NCBI RefSeq assembly: GCF_016888135.1 | Contig: NZ_JACSWB010000135.1 | Coordinates: 1 to 64,000 of the forward strand | Length of the DNA stretch: 64,000 nucleotides | From: Leptolyngbya sp. CCY15150 | GTDB taxonomy: Bacteria; Cyanobacteriota; Cyanobacteriia; RECH01 | Direction of reading: 5' to 3' | Shown: positions 27,426 through 37,235 of the stretch, one piece after another | Layout of the letters: the number at the start of each line of letters is the position of its first letter | Position numbering within the stretch: position 1 is the stretch's first letter | Translations under genes and position numbers: made by a program | The notes under the pieces: generated by a model | Told to the model about the DNA's origin: nothing | The model's database searches: none | The model's input: only the letters and a program-made list of their open reading frames with translations

Positions 27426-28595
27426 ATGACAGATATTCAAACCCTTCAGTCTGTTGACCAGGCCTTGATTCATCTGCTACAACAGCGCGTTGCCTTGCTG
27501 CAAGCATCGGATACTCCCTGCATCGCAACCCAAATTGCGGACGTGCAACCCCTGCTCACGGAGGCTGGTATCTCAGAATTCACTTGGAAGACATTAGTCA
27601 CCAACTGCATGGCGATGCTTGCTACAGATACGCCTGCGCAGCCCCAGCAACGAAGCGATCGCCGTCAAGTTACGATTGTGGGCGGACGGGGTGCAATGGG
27701 TAAGCTGTTCTGTGATCAGTTTGCGGCCACTGGTCATGCGGTTAGCATTATGGAACAGGAGGACTGGGGTCGGGCGGATATTTTGCTAGGGCAAGCGGAT
27801 TTAGTGCTGCTCTGTGTCCCGCTGAAGTTGACGGCTACCTTAGCTCGTCAAGTGGGTCAATACTTAGCTCCCCACACCGTATTGGCCGACATTGCTAGCA
27901 CCAAGGTTGAGGTGATGCAGGCGATGCTTGACAGTCACCATGGCCCAGTTGTGGGCTTACACCCGATGTTTGGGCCAGGCGTTACATCATTACTGGGACA
28001 AAAGGTGGTGGTTTGTGAGGGACAGCAGATGTCCCAATGCCAGTGGGTTTTAGATTGGATCGAGGAAAATGGTGGCAATCTTATTCCTGCAACCCCTGAA
28101 GAACATGACTCGATGATGATAGCTGTCCAAGCGATTCGCTTCTTTTCCAACTTTAGCTTGGGGACATTCTATGCTGAGGAAGGTATTGATATTGAGCGCA
28201 GTTTTGAATTTTCTAGCCCATTGTATCGCTCTGAGATCAACACGATCAGTCGCTTAGTTGCCCAAGATGCTGCTCTCTATGTTGACATCTTACTCGCCTC
28301 TGACGAACGCCGATCTGCTGTTGGACGTCTGGTTGATACCTATGCGCGTCTCGCCCAGTTGATCCATGATGGCGATCGCACGGCCCTGATTGCCGAATTT
28401 GAGAAAACGCGCCAAAGTTTCCGAGACGGAGCTGAGCGATCGCTTGCAGAAAGTAACTACATGCTCAATAATCTCAGTCGATTCTTAGCTGCCCATGATG
28501 CTGAATCTCGCGCCAGTGTTACATCTGAGCGGCGATCGCTCCCATCTGTTAATCTGAGCACAGCCTCAGCGACCAATCTCGGCAAGGCAGCCTAA
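27426..28595 (+). CDS. tyrA: prephenate dehydrogenase of E. coli TyrA type, with degenerate chorismate mutase domain
   Basis: 389 residues. Residues 1-75 have the position and helical look of the AroQ chorismate mutase domain of bifunctional TyrA (VDQALIHLLQQRVALL), but the early catalytic Arg and the Lys region are missing. Residues 80-360 closely follow E. coli TyrA: VTIVGGRGAMGKLF (Rossmann), VLADIASTKVEVMQAML, GLHPMFGPG with the catalytic His, and SSPLYRSEINTISRL with the expected Arg. The tail is non-conserved. The product 4-hydroxyphenylpyruvate is the substrate of the neighbouring HppD. Confidence 0.9.
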   Translation: MTDIQTLQSVDQALIHLLQQRVALLQASDTPCIATQIADVQPLLTEAGISEFTWKTLVTNCMAMLATDTPAQPQQRSDRRQVTIVGGRGAMGKLFCDQFAATGHAVSIMEQEDWGRADILLGQADLVLLCVPLKLTATLARQVGQYLAPHTVLADIASTKVEVMQAMLDSHHGPVVGLHPMFGPGVTSLLGQKVVVCEGQQMSQCQWVLDWIEENGGNLIPATPEEHDSMMIAVQAIRFFSNFSLGTFYAEEGIDIERSFEFSSPLYRSEINTISRLVAQDAALYVDILLASDERRSAVGRLVDTYARLAQLIHDGDRTALIAEFEKTRQSFRDGAERSLAESNYMLNNLSRFLAAHDAESRASVTSERRSLPSVNLSTASATNLGKAA

Positions 28596-28603
28596 CCGTT
28601 CTG

Positions 28604-28715
28604 GGCGTTGCGGAATCGCCATAGGATTTGCTCTTAGGAACCGTGAGCGAGACGCTTTACCTTAATTGAGCATAAGTTGTGAGTGGGAGCGTCTTGCTCC
28701 CATTCTGGTTTCATA
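28604..28715. mobile_element. MITE class A, copy 2 (3' end lost)
   Basis: Starts GGCGTTGCGGAATCGCC, nine bases after the tyrA stop. It shares AGGAACCGTGAGCGAGA and CTTGCTCCCATTC with class A copy 1; the right terminal repeat is not recognisable. Confidence 0.65.
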
Positions 28716-28967
28716 TCCAATCCGGTTGAATACCCAGCTCTCGGTAGCGATGTTCTAGCTTCTGAAGCGACAGGTGAGGGGGAATCTGTAGGCGTCTGGG
28801 CATAGGAGGAGCATCAACAACTACTATAGACTTAATCAGAATTAGGAAAAACAATCAATTCTCAGCCTGAAACTGATTGATCTCATGGTGAATACATCTA
28901 TTTGGATGTCGAGCAGCTAATTGCCGATAAGGTCTATTGCCGAGATCATGAGGGAGTTGTATGAAAA
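28716..28967. other. intergenic DNA between two MITE copies
   Basis: No gene seen. With the two MITEs it makes up most of the 672-base gap before the response regulator gene. Confidence 0.4.
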
Positions 28968-29056
28968 AGCGTTACTGAATAGCAGGATGATTTTGCAAAA
29001 TTTTGTATGGGGTTTCAGGGCTTCTAGTTAGAGATTCATGCTCTGATTCAGCACCA
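28968..29056. mobile_element. MITE class C, copy 2
   Basis: AGCGTTACTGAAT at the left and ATTCAGCACCATC at the right are slightly decayed terminal repeats. The interior TTTCAGGGCTTCTAG matches class C copies. Confidence 0.65.
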
Positions 29057-29267
29057 TCTTCCTAAAACAACGCCCAGAGTTGCTGGCTAGGGAGAACCTG
29101 CAATTCTGTATCTTAAACAACAATCTTAGATGAGACTGTCAAGCAGGATGAGTCTCAGGTTGTGTCATGATGTCTCTCTGTACTGCGCGTGCAGCCAAGC
29201 AGCCATGACTCCGATATGACTCCGGTGTCAGTACACATCTAGGGTTGGGCAGAAGCTGTCAAAATCG

Positions 29268-29963
29268 ATGCGTGTTTTATTAGTAGAAGATGACCGTCAA
29301 CTTGCAGAGTCATTGATGGAAGCTTTGACGGTGCAGCGCTATGCCGTGGATGTGGCCCGGGATGGGGAAGAGGGTTGGGAGTATATTAGGGCATTTACCT
29401 ATGATTTGGTGTTGTTGGATATCACATTGCCCAAATTAGACGGCGTGAATCTCTGTCAGCGTCTCCGCGATCGCGGAGACGCAACTCCCATCTTGATGCT
29501 GACGGCGCGGGATACCAGTTTAGATAAGGTGATTGGCTTAGATGCAGGGGCAGATGCCTATATGGTGAAGCCCTTTAACTTACAAGAACTGCTAGCCCAA
29601 ATTCGTGCTCTTCTGCGTCGAGGGCGATCGGGGATGTCTCCAGTTTTAAGCTGGCACAAGCTCCAACTGGACCCCAGTAGCTATGATGTGACCTACGATC
29701 GCACCCCCATTCACCTCACCCCCAAGGAATTTGCCTTAATGGAGGCGCTCCTACGCTATGGACACCGCGTACTTAGCCGCGCTGCCATTTTGGAGCATGT
29801 TTGGACGTGGCAAGATGCACCGGACAAAGACACCATCAAAACCTATATCAAAAATTTGCGATCGAAACTCAAGGCGGCGGGTGCTCCCAATGATCTCATC
29901 GAAACGGTGCATGGTGTGGGCTATCGCCTCAAGTCACGGTCTGAAGAACCTGGTCAGGATTAA
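29268..29963 (+). CDS. OmpR/PhoB-type response regulator
   Basis: 231 residues. The receiver domain (1-120) has MRVLLVEDDRQLAESL, phospho-acceptor Asp in YDLVLLDITLPKLDG, LTARDT and VKPFN. The winged-helix output domain (130-225) has LTPKEFALMEALLRY and DTIKTYIKNLRSKL, ending ETVHGVGYRLK. No kinase gene is adjacent. A CHASE histidine kinase gene lies 2.9 kb away beyond an ABC operon and is a possible partner. An imperfect direct repeat (ATGACTCCG-TATGACTCCGG) lies about 50 bases upstream. Confidence 0.93.
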   Translation: MRVLLVEDDRQLAESLMEALTVQRYAVDVARDGEEGWEYIRAFTYDLVLLDITLPKLDGVNLCQRLRDRGDATPILMLTARDTSLDKVIGLDAGADAYMVKPFNLQELLAQIRALLRRGRSGMSPVLSWHKLQLDPSSYDVTYDRTPIHLTPKEFALMEALLRYGHRVLSRAAILEHVWTWQDAPDKDTIKTYIKNLRSKLKAAGAPNDLIETVHGVGYRLKSRSEEPGQD

Positions 29964-30108
29964 GGGGACATGGGTAGGATGTGAGGACTTGGCAATATTC
30001 TCCACCAATTCTTCACTCAATTATCCCTAGGTTCTCCACCTTTGACCTGTATCGTAAGGTCTCAAGTTACAGATTTAAAGACGCATGGCTTAGTTCACCT
30101 ACTAGCAT

Positions 30109-30135
30109 GATACATCAAATCTGTATCGTTTGATG
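30109..30135. promoter_or_regulatory. overlapping dyads upstream of the ABC operon
   Basis: CATCAAA-N9-TTTGATG (30113-30135) and, offset, GATACA-N7-TGTATC (30109-30127). Candidate operators about 40 bases before the binding-protein gene. Confidence 0.4.
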
Positions 30136-30175
30136 CAATTCAATCTGAAATTTGAGATTTTTAGAGGATAGTGCC

Positions 30176-31189
30176 ATGACGATTCGTAGACGGCATTTCT
30201 TGCAGTGGGGAGCTGGGGCAGCGATCGCCCTTGCAGCCCATGCCTGCAGCAATCCCCAGGCTTCTGTATCGGAGAATGAGAGTGCAGAAGATCCAGGCAA
30301 GATTTCCATTGGCTTCTGGCCCGTTGCCTCCGGCTTGCCGCTATTTGTTGCTGTTGAGAAGGGATACTTTGCTGCAGCCGGGCTGGATGTGGAAGCGGTG
30401 AAGTTTGCTTCGCCTAACCAAGTTGCTGAAGCCCTGATTGCAGGGCGGTTGCAGGGGACGGGTAATGGAGTCGCGAGCGGTGCGCTGGGTCTAGCAGAAA
30501 TTACTTCACCAGGCTTATTCAAAATTCTGACCTCAAATCCCAGCAATGCTGAATATATCCTCGACCAGGTGATTGTAGCTAAGGATAGTCCGATCCAAAC
30601 CATTGCGGATCTGAATGGAAAGTCCTTTGCTACCGGGCCAGGGGCACAAAACTTAGCGATCGCTGAGGCAATTCTGGCAGCGGCCGGGGTTACAGAACCT
30701 AGGGTACAACAGCTTGAAATTAGTCAGCATGTGGCAGCGATTGAATCCGGTCAAATTGATGCTGCCTATACCTTGGAGCCAACTGGCACAGTGGGTGAAC
30801 TGAAGGGTATCACGCGGATCTTAGAAAGCGGTGTGGTATCTAAATATATCTTGGGAGAGCCGATGGCTCCTTGGTTCGGCGGGTCAGCTGCCCTCAGCAG
30901 TGCTTTTATTGAGCAATATCCAGAAAGCACTGTTATCTATGCTGAAGCCTATCGGCAGGCTGTTCAAGATATTCGAGATAATCCGGCAGAAGCTCGTCAA
31001 TATTTGACCGGTTACACTGCCATTGAGGGTGAACTGGTGGAGAAGGTACCGATGGTGGGTTACACCATGTATGACGAATTTACGCCTGAGGATATCGCCT
31101 ATTTCCAGAAATTCTTTGATTTCATGACGGAAAAGGAAATTTTTGCCCGATCAATTGATGTTGGAGCTCTAATCTATCAACCGGCGTAA
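30176..31189 (+). CDS. NMT1/SsuA-type ABC substrate-binding lipoprotein
   Basis: 337 residues from ATG 30176. The signal combines a Tat-like motif (MTIRRRHFLQWGAGAA) with a lipobox (AHACS), so it is exported and anchored. The mature part fits the NMT1/SsuA (aliphatic sulfonate, nitrate, taurine, pyrimidine) family: ISIGFWPVASGLPLFVAVEKGYF, IQTIADLNGKSFATGPGAQN and IESGQIDAAYTLEP. The substrate cannot be named from sequence. First gene of a three-gene importer operon. Confidence 0.85.
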   Translation: MTIRRRHFLQWGAGAAIALAAHACSNPQASVSENESAEDPGKISIGFWPVASGLPLFVAVEKGYFAAAGLDVEAVKFASPNQVAEALIAGRLQGTGNGVASGALGLAEITSPGLFKILTSNPSNAEYILDQVIVAKDSPIQTIADLNGKSFATGPGAQNLAIAEAILAAAGVTEPRVQQLEISQHVAAIESGQIDAAYTLEPTGTVGELKGITRILESGVVSKYILGEPMAPWFGGSAALSSAFIEQYPESTVIYAEAYRQAVQDIRDNPAEARQYLTGYTAIEGELVEKVPMVGYTMYDEFTPEDIAYFQKFFDFMTEKEIFARSIDVGALIYQPA

Positions 31190-31215
31190 CGTCTTGCCCA
31201 TCTTCGAATTTAACT

Positions 31216-32010
31216 ATGATGATCAATCCTGTTGCTACGCAAAATGCTGCTCCGCCTGATCACTTTGTTTCGGTCAAGGGACTCTGTAAATCCTTCAGTG
31301 GATCGGTTCTTTACGACAATTTCGATCTTGATTTATCTCGCAATCAACTCGTCTCTGTTTTTGGCCCCAATGGATGTGGCAAATCAACTCTGATTAACAT
31401 GATTAGTGGTCTTATCCCTGTAGATCAGGGTGAGATTCGTATCCATGATAAACCCATTCGACGCGCACGCATTGGCTATGTATTCCAGAACTATCGGGAT
31501 TCTATGCTGCCGTGGCTAAGCGCCTATGATAACATCGCCTATCCGTTACGGGTGAAAGGCATTCCCGACCGAGACTGTCGCGATCGCGTTGAGCAACTCA
31601 TTCAGACCTTCAATATCCAACTTGACCTAAAGCGATATCCCTACAGCTTTTCAGGAGGACAGCAGCAGCTTATTTCCATTATGCGAGCGCTGATCGCTGA
31701 TCCAGAAGTGTTGTTCTTAGATGAACCTTTCTCAGCCCTAGACTTTGAAACTACGTTGTTTGTGCGAGATAAACTCCAGGAAATTTTCATGACCACCAAA
31801 ATTCCTATGTTTATGGTGGTTCATAACCTAGAGGAAGCCGTATTCTTAGCTGACACGATCCTGCTGCTGAGTAAGCGTCCCACCCATTTAGTGGAAATGG
31901 TGCCCTTTAATGCTCCTCGACCCCGCACCCTCGATACCCTCACCTCCCCAGAGTTTATTGATGTGAGCCGTCACTGTCTAGAAATCTTTCGCCAGGAGAT
32001 GCGCAAATGA
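31216..32010 (+). CDS. ABC transporter ATP-binding protein (SsuB/TauB-like)
   Basis: 264 residues. Walker A FGPNGCGKSTLINMISGL, Q-loop YVFQNYRDS, signature FSGGQQQLISIMRALIA (slightly unusual, ending QLISI), Walker B VLFLDEPFSALD, and switch His in MVVHNLEEA. It starts 26 bases after the binding-protein gene and overlaps the permease gene by 4 bases. Energises the importer; substrate unknown. Confidence 0.9.
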   Translation: MMINPVATQNAAPPDHFVSVKGLCKSFSGSVLYDNFDLDLSRNQLVSVFGPNGCGKSTLINMISGLIPVDQGEIRIHDKPIRRARIGYVFQNYRDSMLPWLSAYDNIAYPLRVKGIPDRDCRDRVEQLIQTFNIQLDLKRYPYSFSGGQQQLISIMRALIADPEVLFLDEPFSALDFETTLFVRDKLQEIFMTTKIPMFMVVHNLEEAVFLADTILLLSKRPTHLVEMVPFNAPRPRTLDTLTSPEFIDVSRHCLEIFRQEMRK

Positions 32011-32813
32011 CCGTTACCCTCAACTCATCCAAGCGTTCACCATGGATGGCTACCCTGTCTCGGTGGATCGATCAATGTTTACCCTTGGTGGGCGTTATCG
32101 TACTTTTTGGGGTTTGGTGGCTGATTTCCGTCTCGGGCTGGGTGAATCCGGTTCTCTTGCCAACCCCTTGGAAAACCTTAGGCACGCTCTTTTCCGCGAT
32201 GCTAACCGGCACCATGGCGGTTGATTTCCTAGCCAGCGTCTTCAGAACCTTTGCCGCTTTTTTTGCCGCTGCCCTTCTGGGGGTTCCCCTTGGCGTTTTG
32301 CTAGGTAGTTCTGAAAGACTCTACCGCAGCGTGGAATTTCTGATTGACTTTTTCCGCTCCACGCCTGCTAGTGCCTTGATTCCCATGTTTATTCTATTCT
32401 TTGGCATCAGTGATGTATCTAAGATCATTATTGCTGCTTTCAGTGCTTTTTTACTGATTGTGTTTAATAGTGCCTATGGCGTCATGAATGCTAAACGTTC
32501 TCGGATCTTGGCAGCGCAAGTCATGGGTGCTAATCGTTGGCAGGTGTTTAAGGATGTGTTGTTGATGGAAAGTTTACCCCAAACTTTTATTGGCCTACGC
32601 AGTGGCATTAGTATTGCGCTCGTGATTGTGATTGTGGCAGAAATGTTTATCGGTACTCAGGAAGGACTGGGAAAACGCATTATTGATGCCCAACAAATTT
32701 TGAATGTCCAGGATATGTATGCCTCAATTTTGATCACAGGATTGTTAGGCTATGGACTCAACGTTCTGTTTTTGTTGATTGAGAAGCGCTTTATTCACTG
32801 GAGTGGCAAGTAA
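32007..32813 (+). CDS. ABC transporter permease (SsuC/TauC-like)
   Basis: 268 residues with about six membrane spans. GVWWLISVSGWVNPVLLPTP at the first span and the EAA-type loop with QVMGANRWQVFKDVLL are characteristic of BPD_transp_1 permeases of the nitrate/sulfonate/taurine class. The start overlaps the ATPase stop (ATGA), indicating translational coupling. It converges with a histidine kinase gene 25 bases downstream. Confidence 0.9.
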   Translation: MTVTLNSSKRSPWMATLSRWIDQCLPLVGVIVLFGVWWLISVSGWVNPVLLPTPWKTLGTLFSAMLTGTMAVDFLASVFRTFAAFFAAALLGVPLGVLLGSSERLYRSVEFLIDFFRSTPASALIPMFILFFGISDVSKIIIAAFSAFLLIVFNSAYGVMNAKRSRILAAQVMGANRWQVFKDVLLMESLPQTFIGLRSGISIALVIVIVAEMFIGTQEGLGKRIIDAQQILNVQDMYASILITGLLGYGLNVLFLLIEKRFIHWSGK

Positions 32814-32838
32814 GCGATCGCATTCATAAACCATGAGT

Positions 32839-34590
32839 TCACTCTAGCGGAAGGACAACCGTAACCATGGTTCCCTGTCCTTCCTCGCTTTCGATCGCCC
32901 AAGTTCCTCGGTGTAGTTCAACACAAGTTTTGACGACAGCTAGCCCCAAGCCAGATCCAACGATCGCTCCTACATTATGACCTCGGTAAAAGGCATCCCA
33001 AATCTGAGCTTGGTCTACGGCTGGAATGCCTATGCCGCGATCGCTGACCGTTAGGGTAGCACAGTGATCATCACTCTTGAGAGTCACCTGGACGTCACGA
33101 TCAGATGGAGAATATTTTAGGGCATTGGAGAGGAGGTTGCTCAGCAGCGATCGCACCAATCGTTTATCCCAAAATGCTTTATCTTGTTGATTGCTTGCAG
33201 TAAGTACGATTCGCTGGCGATCGCTTTCCTCCATGTCTGTAATAATGTGCTGAATCAGAGGATATATCTCGACTAACTCCGGCGTATAATCTTGCTTGCC
33301 AACCTCTGCCCTAGTTAGGGTCAGTAGGTCGGCAACTTGTTGGCTCATGCGTTTTGCTGTTAGATAAATACGCTGGATATTAGTTTGTTTTTGCTGCTCG
33401 GATAGATGGTGATGGTTAAGCTGGAGAGATTCAACAGAGAGCAAGATAGTGCTCAGAGGTGTGCGCAACTCGTGGGAAGCCATGGAAAAAAACCGTAGCT
33501 TCAGATCGCTGAGGGCGCGGGTTTGCTCTAGTTCTGTATTCAATTGATGTAGAAATAGAAGGAAACTGCCGGTGAGCAATAGCCCGATGAGGAAGGTGAC
33601 GGGCGCGCTGTAGTTAGCGTTAGAGGCGTAGTTGATTGAAGGGGAGAAAACCGCCCGCCATTGCCGTTCACCCACTGTGAGGGAATGGGTGCAGTCTACG
33701 GGGTTAGCACAAAGAGACATGTGGGCTGGAGAGGGGCGATCGCTCTCTAGGGTCATAACCTGCTGCTCTAGGGCATCATAGCGTCCCAAAAATTGCTGAT
33801 CGGGTTGAGCACTTTGGTCATAAAGCGCCACGTGTATATCGTAGCGAAGATCCTGGAGAGATTCTTCTACCACGTCTGAAACGCGAAATACTCCCACCAA
33901 AAAACCAGTAAATTGATCGCGCCGATTGGATAAAGATGGTGGAGGTGTGGGCGAGTCATACAGGGGCAACACCATCAAAAAGCCAAACTGATCGCGCTGC
34001 TCCTGTACCAAACGGATCCGTCCTGTGGCAGTAATTCTATTCGTATCTCGGGCAGATTCTAGAGCGATGGTGCGATCGGTGGTGGAGTTTAGATCAAACC
34101 CAAAAGCGGCTTCATTATTGGCGAATGGTTCTAGATACACAACAGGGATATAATAAGGGCGATCGCCTGCTGGAATCAGTTGATTGGCGTTAGATAGTTC
34201 AGTGATTTGAAAGTTGGGATACCCTTCGGCTTGAATGCGTTGCTCGAAGGCCAGCCGCTCGGTCTGCTGAATGATCGGTGCCCATTCTAAGGCCTGAATG
34301 CCAGGATAGGTGATCAGCGATCGCTCTACAAAATGGTTAAAGTCTTGCCGGCTAACGGTTCCTTCGGTTGTTCTATAATAATCATCCAGGAAAGATAGTA
34401 CATCTGTATAGCGATTGAGACTACGCTGCAGAGCTGTTGATATATTTTCAATCTGGCGCTGAAAGCGAACCTGTTGTTTAGATGCTTCCCATTGTCCAGC
34501 AAAAACTGCTGATAGAACCGATAGCCCTACGCCTAAACTGAGGACCAGTCCATATCGAATAGCTTGGAAGGGGACGACGTTCACGGCCAA
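32839..34590 (-). CDS. CHASE-domain sensor histidine kinase
   Basis: 583 residues. A membrane span lies at about 12-32, and a CHASE sensor domain follows to about 300 (FLDDYYRTTEGTVSRQDFNHF, IQALEWAPII, FGFDLNSTTDRTIALESARD). A second span is near 325-345. Then come the HisKA H-box FSMASHELRTPLSTIL, an HATPase domain with SNLLSNALKYSP, DRGIGIP and GSGLGLAVVKTCVELHRG. CHASE domains sense small ligands outside the inner membrane. It may pair with the OmpR-type regulator upstream of the ABC operon. Confidence 0.92.
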   Translation of the reverse strand: MAVNVVPFQAIRYGLVLSLGVGLSVLSAVFAGQWEASKQQVRFQRQIENISTALQRSLNRYTDVLSFLDDYYRTTEGTVSRQDFNHFVERSLITYPGIQALEWAPIIQQTERLAFEQRIQAEGYPNFQITELSNANQLIPAGDRPYYIPVVYLEPFANNEAAFGFDLNSTTDRTIALESARDTNRITATGRIRLVQEQRDQFGFLMVLPLYDSPTPPPSLSNRRDQFTGFLVGVFRVSDVVEESLQDLRYDIHVALYDQSAQPDQQFLGRYDALEQQVMTLESDRPSPAHMSLCANPVDCTHSLTVGERQWRAVFSPSINYASNANYSAPVTFLIGLLLTGSFLLFLHQLNTELEQTRALSDLKLRFFSMASHELRTPLSTILLSVESLQLNHHHLSEQQKQTNIQRIYLTAKRMSQQVADLLTLTRAEVGKQDYTPELVEIYPLIQHIITDMEESDRQRIVLTASNQQDKAFWDKRLVRSLLSNLLSNALKYSPSDRDVQVTLKSDDHCATLTVSDRGIGIPAVDQAQIWDAFYRGHNVGAIVGSGLGLAVVKTCVELHRGTWAIESEEGQGTMVTVVLPLE

Positions 34591-34821
34591 GTTCCCAAGG
34601 AGGAAGGATGATGTAGGACGATCCTATCAAATCCGGAGCAAGCGCTATGGGATGTCTACCGCACTCTCTTCCAGCCTTGTGAGCGCAGCCCAACGATCAG
34701 AACGGCTGGGCACCCAATGTACAGGGATGCATCGGACTTGATAAGAAGATACTTCTGTCCATGATGACACAGTATGTTGCGTTATGGTGCTTTAATTTTT
34801 ACACGTTCAGTTCCTGTGCAT

Positions 34822-36066
34822 CTAGGCGATCGCTCCTGGAGGTTTAGGATTAGGCAGGTTGAGGGTAATAATTTCCGCAATCAGCACACAAAGCGCTGAA
34901 ACCCAAAGGCAACCTACTAATCCATAGAACTGGAAAATGAGCCCGGATAGAACGGTTCCGGCCAAGCGTCCACCGGAATTCGCCATGTAGTAAAATCCTA
35001 CATTCAGCGCTACCTTATCATCATCGGTGTAGGCTAGCACGAGGTAGGAATGCACGGCGGAGTTAAAGGCAAACACCAAACCAAAGAACATGAGTCCTAG
35101 AATAATCGTCTGTCCGGCAGGGCGATCCATCTGTAGGGCAATGGCAATGGAAGCTGGCACAGCGATCAAAAAACCTGTCCAAAATCGGATTGTACTGGCT
35201 TGGGGTGGATGTCCGGAACCAAATCGGTTGAGGAGCGTAGGCGCAAGGGATTGAATCATGCCATAGCCAATCACCCAGATGGCCAAAAAGCCCCCAACTT
35301 GCTGAAAGGACCAGTTAAGCTGACCGTAAAGAAAGACGGGCAAACCTACCACGAACCAGACGTCTCGGGCTCCAAACAGAAAAAATCGAGCGGCGGATAA
35401 AATATTGATTTCGCGGCTTTTGGAGAAAAGCTGGGTAAATTTGATTTTAGCTTTAATCTTGCCCATGCCCGATGGCAGCCAGCGGCTAGAGATCATAATC
35501 ATCAGCAGCAATCCTGTCATGGTCAACAAGGCATTCACGTAGCCCAGGGTTGCCAGCAGCACGCTACCGATAAAAAAGCCCACGCCCTTCAGGGCGTTTT
35601 TGGAGCCGGTGAGGATCGCCACCCATTTAAATAGAGAAGATTGGGCATTTTGGGGAATCACTAGGCGAATGGCGCTTTTGGAACTCATCTTGGTCAAGTC
35701 TTTTGCCACTCCCGAAAAGGCCTGAGCCATCATCACATAGGGAACCGCTACAGCGATCGCCCACGATTCATCCACAGGCACCATTAGCAGTAGCGCGATA
35801 ATTTGTAGGGCAATGCCGCCATACAGCGTCAGCTTCACGCCAAACTGGGAGCCAATCCATCCCCCAAGGAAATTGGTGACAATGCCAAAAATTTCGTAGA
35901 ACAAAAATAGCATAGCCACTTCCAAGGGCGTGTAACCCAGGGTATGGAAGTAAAGCAACACCAACATGCGCAGGGCTCCATCGGTGAGGGTGAAGCCCCA
36001 GTAGGCAGCGGTGACGAGGGCATAATTGCGCACTCCAATCGTTTCAGCGGTTGTGGAGGGAGTCAT
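34822..36066 (-). CDS. arsJ: organoarsenical efflux permease ArsJ (MFS)
   Basis: 414 residues, about twelve membrane spans, matching ArsJ: NYALVTAAYWGFTLTDGALRM at the start, VAKDLTKMSSKSAIRLVIP, FFLFGARDVWFVVGLPVFLY and LNVGFYYMANSGGRLAGTVL. ArsJ exports 1-arseno-3-phosphoglycerate, which the partner GAPDH makes from arsenate. The GAPDH gene lies 58 bases upstream on the same strand. The pair gives arsenate resistance in other bacteria. No arsC, arsB or arsR lies next to it. Confidence 0.9.
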   Translation of the reverse strand: MTPSTTAETIGVRNYALVTAAYWGFTLTDGALRMLVLLYFHTLGYTPLEVAMLFLFYEIFGIVTNFLGGWIGSQFGVKLTLYGGIALQIIALLLMVPVDESWAIAVAVPYVMMAQAFSGVAKDLTKMSSKSAIRLVIPQNAQSSLFKWVAILTGSKNALKGVGFFIGSVLLATLGYVNALLTMTGLLLMIMISSRWLPSGMGKIKAKIKFTQLFSKSREINILSAARFFLFGARDVWFVVGLPVFLYGQLNWSFQQVGGFLAIWVIGYGMIQSLAPTLLNRFGSGHPPQASTIRFWTGFLIAVPASIAIALQMDRPAGQTIILGLMFFGLVFAFNSAVHSYLVLAYTDDDKVALNVGFYYMANSGGRLAGTVLSGLIFQFYGLVGCLWVSALCVLIAEIITLNLPNPKPPGAIA

Positions 36067-36124
36067 GGAGGTTAGAAAAGTATAGAGTAACGTGGTCTAT
36101 AGATAAAATGATGAGGCATGGGGA

Positions 36125-37135
36125 TTAACCGAGAGCGATCGCCACCTTGCGAGCTAGGTCGGCCATGCGGCAGGAATAGCCCCACTCGTTGTCATACCAG
36201 GCCAGAATCTTCACCTGGGTGCCATCCACTACCATGGTTGAAAGGGCGTCAATGATGGAGGATCGGGGATCGTCTTTGTAGTCAATGGACACTAATGGAC
36301 GTTCTTCGTAGCCCAAGATACCCTTGAGATGGCCCTCAGCAGCAGTTTTGAGGAGCTGATTGACCTCCTCTACCGTGGTAGGGCGCTCCACCTCAAACAC
36401 ACAATCGGTTAACGAAGCATTCAGCAGCGGTACGCGAACGGCTAAGCCATTCAGCTTACCCTGAAGTTCTGGATAAATTAAGGTAATAGCGGTGGCCGAT
36501 CCGGTTGTGGTGGGAATTAGAGATAGGCTAGTGGCCCGGGCCCGGCGTAGATCCTTATGGGGCGCATCCACAATCGTTTGGGTATTGGTGTTGTCATGAA
36601 TAGTGGTAATGACCCCATGCTTAATCCCCAACCCTTCATGGATCACCTTAACCACCGGCGCTAGGCAGTTGGTGGTACAAGAGGCCGCCGTGAGTAGATG
36701 ATGCTCATCGGGATCATAGAGATGATCGTTGATGCCATAGACAACATTCAGCGCCCCCTGCTTCACCGGAGCTGCCACAATCACCTTCTGGACGCCGCGT
36801 TTGAAATAGGGCTCCAACAATTCCGGCGTGCGAAACTTGCCAGAACATTCCAAAACAATATCAACCCCCAGCTCATCCCAGGGCACCTCGCCCGGAGTGC
36901 TGTGGTCACTAAACGTCAAAGCTGTGCCATCAATGGCGATCGCCTCGTCTCCAACCGCCTCAACCTCCGGCGTCCAGCGACCATGGACTGAGTCAAACGT
37001 GAGCAAATGGGCAGCAGCAGCGGTGCCGCCCTTCACCTCGTTAATATGGACAACGTCTAGTTCGGGCCAATGCCAAGCGGCCCGCAAAACCAAACGACCG
37101 ATGCGTCCAAAGCCATTGATGGCAACCTTTACCAT
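36125..37135 (-). CDS. gapdh: ArsJ-associated glyceraldehyde-3-phosphate dehydrogenase
   Basis: 336 residues from ATG 37135 ([20 protein letters not shown]). The NAD-binding GFGRIGR, the catalytic Cys in [13 protein letters not shown] and the C-terminal [15 protein letters not shown] are intact. Coupling to arsJ and the ArsR-type operator upstream show the arsenic-dedicated form, which phosphorylates with arsenate instead of phosphate to make 1-arseno-3-phosphoglycerate. It is not the Calvin-cycle enzyme by context. First gene of the pair. Confidence 0.92.
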   Translation of the reverse strand: MVKVAINGFGRIGRLVLRAAWHWPELDVVHINEVKGGTAAAAHLLTFDSVHGRWTPEVEAVGDEAIAIDGTALTFSDHSTPGEVPWDELGVDIVLECSGKFRTPELLEPYFKRGVQKVIVAAPVKQGALNVVYGINDHLYDPDEHHLLTAASCTTNCLAPVVKVIHEGLGIKHGVITTIHDNTNTQTIVDAPHKDLRRARATSLSLIPTTTGSATAITLIYPELQGKLNGLAVRVPLLNASLTDCVFEVERPTTVEEVNQLLKTAAEGHLKGILGYEERPLVSIDYKDDPRSSIIDALSTMVVDGTQVKILAWYDNEWGYSCRMADLARKVAIALG

Positions 37136-37235
37136 ACATCCTCCGCTGTTCTTGCATCTTGTACATCCTTCGATGAACGACCCGAGTGAGCAGAGGAACT
37201 CCACTAGACAGGGGGCAACTCATGCTGATACCCAT

